Assembly (NCBI GenBank): GCA_009763385.1
Contig: CM019823.1
Location: forward strand, 88,237,104-88,301,103
Direction: 5' to 3'
DNA from: Coix lacryma-jobi var. lacryma-jobi
Lineage: Eukaryota; Streptophyta; Magnoliopsida; Poales; Poaceae
Length of the DNA stretch: 64,000 nucleotides
Part shown: positions 55,136-64,000 of the stretch, piece by piece
Position numbering within the stretch: the stretch's first letter is position 1
How the letters are laid out: every line of letters starts with the position of its first letter
Notes under the pieces: generated by a model
Told to the model about the DNA's origin: nothing
The model's database searches: none
The model's input: only the letters and a program-made list of their open reading frames with translations
Made by a program: the position numbers and the translations under genes

Positions 55136-56413
55136 TCACGAAGAAAGAAAGTGAAAGCGAACATCGATGTGTTTGGTCTTGGAGTGAAGAACTGGGTTCT
55201 TTGCTACACTAATGGCAGAAGTGCTGTCGCAAAGCAAAGGTACCCGACTGAAATCTAGACCAAAATCATGCAAAGTAGCAACCATCCATAAAAGCTGCGA
55301 GGCACAAGAAGCAGCGGCGGCAACATACTCGGCTTCAGTAGTAGACTGGGCTACGTTGACTGCTTGTGAGATGACCACGAAACCAAAGAAGAGCCAAGAA
55401 ACTGACAAGTCCCAGAAGTAGACTTGCGCTCAAGCCGACAACGGCAAAATCCGCATCAGAATAACCACAAAGCGAGAGGTTTGAAGAAGAGATAGATACC
55501 AAGTCCGAACTCAGGAGTGTATCGGAGGTACCTCATGATGCGCTTAACTGCTTGCTTGTGGGAAGTCCGAGGAGATGCCTGAAAACGAGCGCATAGACAC
55601 ACAGCGAACTGTATATCCGGCCTCGTTGCCGTCAGGTACAGAAGCGTGCCAATCATGCTCCTGTACTCCTTCTGGTCAACCGGCTCTCCGTCTTGGTCCG
55701 CGTCCATCGCCACAGTCGTCGGCATGGGTGTCGTAAGAGGCTTGGCCTCACCCATGTCGAACTTCTTCAGGATGTCCTTCGTGTATTTGCCTTGATGCAC
55801 GAACGTCCCGTCTTGGGTTTGCTTGATTTGCAACCCGAGGAAAGAAAGTCAACTCACCCATCATACTCATTTCAAACTCCTTGCTCATAGTATCTACAAA
55901 CTTGGCAACAAGCGCATGAGAGAAGAGCCACCAAAGATGATGTCATCCACATAAATCTGGACTATCAGGGTATCATTGCCTTGCTTGAGGAGAAACAAAG
56001 TTCTATCGACCCGTCCCATTTTAAAACCCTTTGAGAGTAAAAAGTTTTTCGAACGATCATACCACGCTCTTGGGGCTTGTTTCAAACCATACAAAGCTTT
56101 ACACAGTTTAAAAACGTGGTTTGGAAACTTGGGATCCTCGAAACCTGGGGGTTGCCTAACATAAACCTCTTCCTCTATATACCCATTCAAGAAGGCACTC
56201 TTGACATCCATCTGATAAAGCTTAAAACCCTTCGAAGTAGCAAAGGCTAGAAGGATTCTGATGGCTTCTAAACGGGCTACAGGGGCAAAGGTTTCCTCAT
56301 AGTCTATCCCTCTTTTTGGCAAAAACCCTGGGCTACTAGCCTAGCCTTGTTCCTCACTACCATCTCATCCTCACCCTCTTTGTTTTTGAAAACCCATTTG
56401 GTACCTATAGGGT
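55136..56413 (-). pseudogene. Copia reverse transcriptase-RNase H, frameshifted and cut
   Basis: Three frames in family order. At 55894-56322 RT: GIDYEETFAPVARLEAIRIL, MDVKSAFLNGYIEEEVYV and YVDDIIFGG. At 55456-55833: VHQGKYTKDILKKFDMGEAKPL and TRPDIQFAVCLCARFQASPR. At 55136-55408 RNase H: QSTTEAEYVAAA, LLCDSTSAISVAKNPVLHSKTKHI. At 56413 the frame is cut in the PIGTKW region of RT by the LTR of the next Copia element. Confidence 0.9.
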
Positions 56414-56826
56414 GTGAAGGACTGAAAATGCTAAAGCAAGGCGACCAGAGGGGGGGTGAGTGGGAGCCTTAAAATTTCTTCTCGAAATTTCGGCCCTCTG
56501 TCCCAACAAATCAACCCCAAAAGCTTCGGACTCAAATGCGATGCCCACGACCCTCACAAAGAGGTGGATGATCCCTAGGATCACAGCGAGGCACCACACA
56601 AGGGAGCAAAACCAAATCTCCCAAAACTCCGACTCAAGTTCGTGCCCAAAAAACGACTCCCGAACGTAGAAAGAGGGCTACGTCGGAATTCCTCCAAATA
56701 CCTATGCTAACATGTAGCAAAGATAGTTAGAGAGAGGTTCCTAGGTAAACTCTAGGAGCAAACGAGAAGTCCGGAAACGAAGCGGAAAAGCCGGGAGAGC
56801 AAACGCACTAAAACGCAACCTACAAC

Positions 56827-57275
56827 AAGATCCCGGACTGTACCAAGGGCGGACTGTCCGCGAAAACTTGGCGGACTGTCCGCAGGTCAAAAGGCAAAAT
56901 CAGCATAGCTGCTGAACCCTCCCTGCGCAACTCCCGGACTGTCGGGGCTTAGAGCGGCGGACTGTCCGCCGGCTCAAGTTCGGACTTGTCCGAACGTGCA
57001 CCGCACCCTGCTCAGGCCCGGACTATCCGCGCCATATACGACGGACTGTCCGCCGGCCAACTTGCAAAAAGCAACGCTGCTGATCCTCCCCTGTGAGACT
57101 CGCGGACTGTCCGCGTAACACTGGCGGACTGTCCGCCGGTCACACTGACCAAACCGACCGAGCTGCACAGCTACTGATCCAGCTGGAGCCCGATGGCCGG
57201 ACTGTCCGCGCCTAACTTGGTGGACTGTCCGAGCCTACGGCGGACTGTCCGAGCCCTACACGGGCGGACTGTCGT
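56827..57275 (-). repeat. Array of CGGACTGTCCG dyads
   Basis: About thirteen sites in 450 bases. Several extend to the 15-base exact dyad GGCGGACTGTCCGCC (near 56958, 57037 and 57122); others are one-base variants such as CGGACTATCCG. Unlike a tandem repeat, the sequence between sites is unique. Confidence 0.85.
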
Positions 57276-57885
57276 GACCTCCGAGAAAGCACAAAAACTG
57301 CTCGGGTCAAAACCAAATCGATTGGATCTTCACCAAATCGAACGGGGCTGCAAACCAAACTTCATCAAGTGTTCTTCTACATGTTGGGAAGCTAATCCTG
57401 GTATCATCGCTTCAACCCAACTCAACCATGAGACATCCGAGCACACCGTAAAAGGGGAAGAAAACGAAGATACGAAAACGATTTCGGCTCAATCTACTTG
57501 TTCGTGAGGGTAGGGATGAATTCCTCCGGTCGAAATGTTCCCCTCACATAAAGAACAAGTTGATTCAAATGGAATCGCAAAAGACGCAGCGTAGAGAGAG
57601 ATCGGGGGAGGAGAAAATCATGGAGAAAAAGGAGAACGCGAAGAACACGAAGAACAAAATCAAAACGCGAATTCCACCACGAATTTGACCCTTGGATTCA
57701 AAGGAATGGATAATTCATTAAGCACTCGGTGTCGGGCTACAAGCCACTCCAGCAGATCAAAGCTTGGATGGCGAAAACTTCAAGAACAAGAGCCAGTCTC
57801 TCCCTCACCCTAGCCTCCTCTCACACAACGCAAAATGAGAGTGACACCTCCTCCTTGGGTGCAGCTGCCCTAGCAGCCCCCCTCA

Positions 57886-57893
57886 TATATATA
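57886..57893 (-). promoter_or_regulatory. TATA box of the 56415-58968 LTR
   Basis: TATATATA preceded in element sense by CGTGCGCC. The dyad array begins about 610 bases downstream. Confidence 0.65.
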
Positions 57894-58979
57894 GGCGCAC
57901 GTCCTAATGACCAAAGCGCCCTTCCATTAAGCACTCGACCCAAATACCCCCTAGGGGTACAACCGTCCAATCCTGACGATCTTCATCCGACGGCCACGCC
58001 CGCACATCTGGTAGCTTCGCCTCGACACGACCTCCCTGATGCCGCCACGTGCCGTCTCCGTCGACCGCGCCTCCCTCGGGGATAGCTTCGCCGCCGCGCC
58101 AGCCTCTCCACGCCGCCATGCGTCGACCGTCCTTTCGGACCACCCCCTGGTTCTGAGGGCCAAACCAAGAAACCGTCCACCACAAGTTTTGAGGCCCAAA
58201 CTCAAAAACCCGCGCGCCCCAGGTTTTGAGGCCCAAACCTGGAAACCGTCCACCCCGAGTTTTGAGGCCCAAACTTGGAAACCGGCCACCCCAGGTTTTG
58301 AGGCCCAAACCTGGAAACCGTCGATGGTAGCTTTTTGAGGCTCAGCTACCGAACCTGCACCGTAGACGGGATGTGGTTCGCACACCCCGACCACCGGCAC
58401 CGATGCCGATGCATGTCCAGCCTCCACGTCGGGCACAACGCCTTCGCCTTCCTTCTTGACTTGGCCGACGGCACTTGCGCCGCACGCAAGCCCGTGTCCG
58501 ACCTCCCGCCAAGTGACACGACTCCAGCGCCTTCCTCCCGACTCGGCCGATGCACCGCACATCCCATGTGCTCTCGCTCGCCGATGCCACGTGCCAGCTA
58601 CCACAGCTGGTCCTCTGGTCCTCCGGTCCGTCAGTCCAAGCCTCACGTCCGCCCTTCATCGCTCGGTACCGGTAGGCCTGGCACACGTCCGCCGCACGGC
58701 ACGCCCATCCTTCACTGCACCCGATCCGTCGGCACGGCACGTCTCAACTTGACCTTCACCTCTCCATAGACCACTGTCTCCGAGCTCCACACCTGCACAT
58801 CAACACAGCCAAGAGACACACGTCGCACATGCACACCAACACAGAAACACCACACAACTCACGCCACCGGTTAGTCATAAACAATAAGCGCGTAGCGATA
58901 TAGACTCAACCGGGTAAAAGCCTCAAACCTTCCTCACCAAAGTCAATCATTCATCATATATATTCTCAATCTCCCCCTT

Positions 58980-61440
58980 GATGAATGCATTGACTAACAA
59001 TAGAACCAAAAGGAAGGGTTTGAAGGCAAGACTCACTCAAGTGCCCAAAAGCCAAGTAAAAGCAAACACAAGGCCACTTGAGAGTGGAAGGATCATGAAA
59101 ACTCCAAATAAAAGCTCTCGGTCCCAAAGAAATGGGAAAAGCGGGCAAAGCCTCCACACAACCGAAGAGTCAAGAGAAACAAGAGTTTCATGACTCCCAA
59201 AAGGCACTCGAAAACCAATCTCAAATAAATTGTCAAACAATCATCACAAAAGAAACCAAGGTACTTATCCACTTGGATTCACTTTGGGTCAATTTCTCCC
59301 CTTTATCTCCCCATTGATGATTAAATCACTTGGGTTTCTAAATTTCTCCCCTTGATGATTGAATTGACAAAAACTAGGCACAAGAGATGGTTTGAGATAC
59401 CAAAGCCGGAAAACTTGGTCCCCAAAGACATGGGCAACGGCTCAACGCAACCAAGCAAAGGATCAGAGCAACAACTCAACAAAGAGCAAAACTCGATCAC
59501 ATAGAGCAAAAGACTTGGTTCCCAAAGACATGGGCAACGGTTCGACACAACCAAGTCAAAAATTGAGCTAGTCCTCAAGAAGAGGCAGAAAACGGGCTCA
59601 ACACCGCTAGCTCAAGGCTCGATACCAATTGAGGCTGAACAGCGCATAAGAAGCAAAACTGCTAGTCCCTCAAGATAGAGGCACAGAGGCTCAACACAAC
59701 TAGCAGAAGACTTGATACCAATCAAAATTTGCCACAAATTGGTGAACACAGCTAGTTCCTCAAGATAGAGGCAAAATGGCTCAACACAACTAGCTGAAGG
59801 CTCAAACACAATACCAAGCAAAAAATGCAAAAACACCAAAAAACTGGCCAAAAACCAATAACAATACAACAAAAACTGCTACCAGACAGGCAAAACGGCT
59901 CAACACGAAGCAGCATACCACCGAAGGACACAAGGAAGGTTCGATACAATTGAAAAAACCAAAGAAAAGGCTCAGAATCAAATGGAGCACAAACAGTCAA
60001 AGCACGCGGAGAAACAGCAAAGCAAAAGCAGCTCCCCCTGAAAGCAAGCCTATACACAAAGGCTATGAAATAAAGCTCATGACACCAATTGCATTCCATA
60101 CCGAAAGATGGATACCAATTGAAACACATAAAAGAGCTATACCGAGTGAAGATACCAATTGAAGAAGAAACCAAAAGGGCTAAACTCCCCCTTGCTCAAA
60201 GCTCTCCCCAAAATGCATGACTCTCCCCTTTGTGCCAACACATAAGCTCCCCCTTGCAAACAGCTTCTCCCCCTTGACAAAAGGGAACATGCTGAGGGGT
60301 TATGACATTTTTCCACAAAATTGACACAACTACAAGACAAGTCATCAACCAAAAGCATATGGGGGTAGTGATACCAATTGAAGGTAACCATGAAGTGTAT
60401 CGGAGCTGGGGATCTGTACACTAAGTTAAAAATGCATGAAATGCACAATGCAACAGCTTCAAGTGTATAGCAATCAGAATGAAAAGATGCTCAAAAGGGT
60501 GCTGCCCTGAAGGTATAGCAATCAATACAAATGCTAGCAAAGGCTCAAACTGATCAAATGAATACGCAATATGAACAATTAAGCATATGAGCACTTTTAA
60601 GCCATTTGAAAAAGGAGTTCACCACTAAAATAGCACTTAACATGAATAGACAGGAAATCAATCAAGTGCTAACTCAAGTATAAAAGGTGAACTACCCCTA
60701 GCAAAGTTCAATCATCATGCAATAGAAGGAAGCATAGACTTGTGTTATTTCTCAAATTTTATCGGAATTTGCAGCGGTATTAACACAAGTTCAATTAAAG
60801 CATGTGATTGCGAGAGGTTGAAAGCATGGTCATTGCCTAACTTTTCAACCGGGCTAAGCCTATGCAAGAAAAGCAATCAGAAGCTTAAAGCACCGTTTCG
60901 GTCTTACACTACACGGCTCAAGTTTAACTCAAGAGTGCAATGAGAAACAGTCTCGATACCGTGATGTGCTGACACATGCAATCCCATCTCGATCTTTTCA
61001 ATTCACTAAACTTGGATCAAATTTTAAGCACAATGTACACATGAACAATCCAAGCAAGTGAATGACTCAGTGCAAGAGACATAGCAACCTAGCATACAAA
61101 GATAGCACAAGTGATCTCAACACATCCTACCCATGCTAGTTGCCAATCTCAATGGTGAACAAATTAAATGTTTCATAGTCGATTAGTCAAGTTCACCATT
61201 TGCAAAAATAGCTTAGCTCATAAGATGTATCAAGTGATCAAAAGGAGCCTAAGCTACAAGCATCATCATGTATAAACAGGGCATACCAAAAAGAGCAAAG
61301 TCTCATTTTCATTACTATATACATGAAGCTCTAAAATGCAAAAATGTACATGATGAAATGCATGCAAAAGCTAGTCTATCAAAGACAAAGCAAAAACTAG
61401 CCTAAAGAGGAAAACCCAAAAAAAAGGGTATCGGAGAAGA
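58980..61440 (-). mobile_element. 3' untranslated region of the 56415 Copia element
   Basis: Non-coding, 2.4 kb. It holds the best-formed set of hairpin units (59414-59796), several copies of ATACCAATTGA (for example 59617, 60113, 60152, 60371) and, at 60530-61400, the conserved region shared with 1-780 and 54100-54960. Confidence 0.8.
59414..59796 (-). repeat. Array of covarying hairpins in the Copia 3' UTR
   Basis: Exact arms: CTTGGT/ACCAAG (59414-59455), GACTTGGTT/AACCAAGTC (59512-59557), TTGAGCTAG/CTAGCTCAA (59563-59615), CTGCTAGT/ACTAGCAG (59659-59706), CAGCTAGTT/AACTAGCTG (59749-59796). The middle stays similar (CCTCAAGATAGAGGCA then GGCTCAACACAA). Unit length is 42-53 bases. Confidence 0.85.
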
Positions 61441-61444
61441 CCAA

Positions 61445-61937
61445 CTAAGATACAACAAGCAAAATGCTTCCCAAACTAAAAGGGAAACACACACCAAACT
61501 CACAAGAAAAGAGCCAAGAAACGCACAAGCGATCAGTCAGCAAAATCCACATCGGAAAGACCACACAACAGAAAGAGGTCGAAGAAGAAGAGTACCAAAA
61601 ACCGAACTCAGAAGAGTGTCGGACGTACCTCCTGAAGCGCATGACCTCCTGCTGGTGTGATACCCGAGGGGACGCCTGAAACTGCTGAACTCCGGGGCGC
61701 CTGCCTCGCCGAAGTCGTCTCCCCCTCGCCTGATGCTGTCGCTCGCCCAGGTGCTGCTAGTGCTCACTGGAGAGCTGCTCGAATGGAACCCCAAGTCGTG
61801 GAAGATGGGATCGGGTCCATGAGCCGAAATGCTCTCTCTAGGCTCCTGTTCTCCTGCACACTCAAACAGAAGAAAACACAAGGCGTCGTCTCGTCTAGTG
61901 TGACCTCAAGGTCTCCACGAAAACGGTTAGTCAAATA
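61445..61937 (-). pseudogene. Remnant of Copia pol with internal deletions
   Basis: 61505-61650 matches element A at about 1275-1440 (RNase H: SSEFGFWYSSSS), with frameshifts. The last RNase H part (about 917-1275 of A) is missing. At about 61675 the sequence jumps to the integrase-RT linker; 61890-61930 equals about 2810-2855 of A (TCTCCACGA, CGGTTAGT). RT proper is absent. Confidence 0.7.
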
Positions 61938-63057
61938 AGCATAAGGTAAACTCTAAACAAAAAGTGATCTACCTATGAATGATACCGCAAGGAGATCAGA
62001 ACTCAAACTAGTCAAAACTACCATGCAACAGGATAAAGCACTATGTAGCACAATGCAGCCTAAAGACATGATCAACCCAAACATAGCCTAAGCCTCAACA
62101 CACGCTACAATGCAAGGTAATGATAGCAATGGATCCAAAAGTATGTAACATGATAAATTGAGAAAGACTAGTGTTCAAACTAATCATATCAACAGGGTAC
62201 ATGTAGCTAACTAAAACTAGCACCTGAAAAGTGACACCTAATGAACATCATACCTCTACAAGTAAAGCTCATGAAGAAGTATGGTAAAACATGGCATAAT
62301 GTTCATGAGGATCACAAATTAGCAAGAAAAGTGGAATAACCACCAAAGCTATACATAAAGCTAGCATGACATGATATACAGGATAGCACATGCTAGACTA
62401 AAACAAAACATGATACAAAAAAAAATGTACATGTAAGAACTATACAAGTGAGCACATGATGATCCATCTCATACCACAACATAAGTCATGGATGTACAAG
62501 GTATGAGTGTAAAAGAAAGCTCACCAAGCTATACAAACCTCTTTGGAGGCAAATCTAAGCGGGATGCAGAGAACCATCAAAACTTGATCACATTTCAATA
62601 ACCAAGTTCCATTCGGTGCATGTTCTCCACCCCGCGTCCTCATACCTACACACAAGAGGACAAAGTAACCCGAGCCTTGGATCCCGAAGGGTTAGCAAGC
62701 ATGTACTTGGGAATCCAGGACTTCGTCACAAATCTCAACTTATCATGTGGTTAGCATGATGCATGCTGGTTCAAAAGCATTTTGAAACACCCTTGGAAGC
62801 ATTCCTCAAAAGGACAACTCGAGGAGAAGAACGAGTCGAACCATGGGAAAAGAGCAACCATCTTCCAAGGTCTTTGTAAAGAACCAATCAAGCACCATGA
62901 GAAGCATGACGTGACCAAGAGAAGAGCAGTAGAAACATGTCCTGACCATGACCTACCCCCTAGAAAAGGAGTCATAAAACCCATCACAAAATGGGTTCTT
63001 ACTAGGAACCAGCGTTCATGCCTGAGAATGGCTATGACCACCAATTTCCTAGAAGAG
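61938..63057. other. Unassigned AT-rich region
   Basis: No gene recognised. 62780-63057 is less AT-rich and open on the plus strand, but the product (rich in Lys and His) resembles nothing I know and the frame runs into the next LTR. Confidence 0.4.
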
Positions 63058-64000
63058 TGCGGATACATGGGTGTATGCCGAGTCTCTGAGTGATGAGTGA
63101 TTGTCAACGGGTTTGATCGCATGTTCTTTGGCTTGTGTTGTGCAGGTGTCGAGCACGGAGACAGTGATCGAGGGCAAGGTGAAGGTCAAGTTGAGACGTG
63201 CCGTGCCGACGGACTGGGTGCGATGAAGGATGGGCGTGCCGTGCGGCGGACGTGCCATGCCGATGGATCGAGCAGTGAAGGGCGGACGTGAGGCTTGGAC
63301 TGAGGGACCGGAGTGCCTGAGGATCAGCTGTGGTGGCTGGCAGCCTGGGACAGCGAGCGAGCGGAGACTTGCGGGGCACGGTGTTGCTCGGGTCGAGGAC
63401 CTGGGGACACGTGTCGGTGGACGGGGTGCACGGGCGGTGCATCCCCTCTACACTTCGGTTTGGTGGTGAGCCAGCGAAAAACCACCGGTGGACGGTTTCC
63501 AGGTTTGGGCCTCAAAACCTGGGTGCTGAGGGTTTCCGAGTTTGGCCACAAAACTCGGGCTAAGGACGGTTTCCAGGTTTGGGCCTCAAAACCTGGGCGC
63601 GGATGGTTTGCTGAGTTTGGCCTCAAAACTCAGACGCTGGTGGGCTGGTTTCCCGGTTTGGGCCTCAAAACCGGGGGATAGCTGGAAAAGGCTGGTTTCC
63701 CGGTTTGGGCCACAAAACCGGGGGTGCAGAGCGAGGGCGGCACGTGGCGGCAATCGGAAGGTTGCGTGGAGGCAACGCGGACGACTTGTGCGGGCGTGGC
63801 CGTCGGATCTACCTACCACTTGAGTTGGTCCAGAATAACCTTAGGGTTTAGCTGGTTCGCTCTGTAATTAGAATAGAGAGGGGTAGAGTAGGAAATAGAC
63901 TTAGTCTAGAATAGGATAAGTAGTCAGGGGAGACACCCTCCTCCCGTCTCAGTCATTTGCTCTTTCGCACTTAGGGTTTCTTGCTCTCCCATCCCCTGCT
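63058..64000 (+). repeat. Copia LTR (subfamily A), plus orientation, cut by window end
   Basis: Starts TGCGGATACATGGGTGTATGCC after AAGAG. It contains a hairpin array at 63462-63722 with stems GGTGGT/ACCACC, CCAGGTTT/AAACCTGG and CCGGTTT/AAACCGG. Whether it is a solo, 5' or 3' LTR cannot be told here. Confidence 0.9.

Larger units (their letters stand above)
56415..58979 (-). repeat. Copia 3' LTR (subfamily B) plus polypurine tract, 2.55 kb
   Basis: LTR 56415-58968, from TGAAGGACTGAAAATGC to ATATATTCTCA, then the polypurine tract at 58969-58979. The outer end matches 14257-16653, but the leader array (56827-57275) is the CGGACTGTCCG type whereas 14257 has GCGTCCGATG. Hairpins at 58146-58350, TATA box at 57886-57893. 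Confidence 0.92.

Noticed and set aside
62782..63093. Plus-strand frame of 103 codons
   Set aside because: It extends into the next LTR, has no homology I recognise, and lies in AT-rich repeat debris.

Overview
This is repetitive DNA from a large plant nuclear genome, most probably a grass and probably a panicoid one. The clade is my judgement from remembered similarity of the LTRs to panicoid repeats, not a search result. I see no host gene with intact coding, no rRNA or tRNA gene, no CRISPR array and nothing bacterial. Essentially the whole window is nested LTR retrotransposons, most of them broken by stops, frameshifts and later insertions.

The dominant family is a SIRE/Maximus-like Ty1/Copia element. 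It has LTRs of about 1.9-2.6 kb, an initiator-tRNA-Met-type primer site and an AAGGGGGAGAT-type polypurine tract. Eight related LTRs occur: 6675-8811(-), 14257-16653(-), 17554-19456(-, solo), 21787-23867(+, solo), 45359-47419(-), 51152-53236(-), 56415-58968(-) and 63058-end(+). They form two subfamilies by their outer end. Coding remains of the family are at 914-6612 (gag to RNase H), 55136-56413 (RT/RNase H) and 61445-61937 (deleted remnant).

Ty3/gypsy material: Tat/Athila-like LTRs at 9124-10440, 11789-13294 and 29357-30598, each with a tRNA-Asp-type primer site. A chromovirus-like gag-pol at 24103-27802(+), preceded by a separate reading frame (20675-21693) whose first residues closely imitate the histone H3 tail. 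A 9.4-kb Tat/Ogre-like element (31571-41012) with gag and a protease remnant but no recognisable polymerase, carrying two probable antisense, spliced genes. An Athila-like gag-protease remnant at 43017-44341(-). A short non-coding LTR element at 47804-51151(-).

Nesting can be read from the junctions. One LTR (29120-41825) is split by two gypsy insertions. The 45359 Copia element is split by the 47804 element, which is cut by the 51152 Copia element, which is cut by the 56415 Copia element. Two solo LTRs have perfect 5-bp target-site duplications.

Three things stand out beyond ordinary retroelement debris. First, the histone-H3-tail-like protein. Second, arrays of small hairpins whose stems co-vary around a near-constant loop, in LTR U3 and, as a different array, in the Copia 3' untranslated region. 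Third, dense arrays of GTCCG-core motifs, often exact dyads, in the LTR leader; their sequence flavour does not follow LTR phylogeny.
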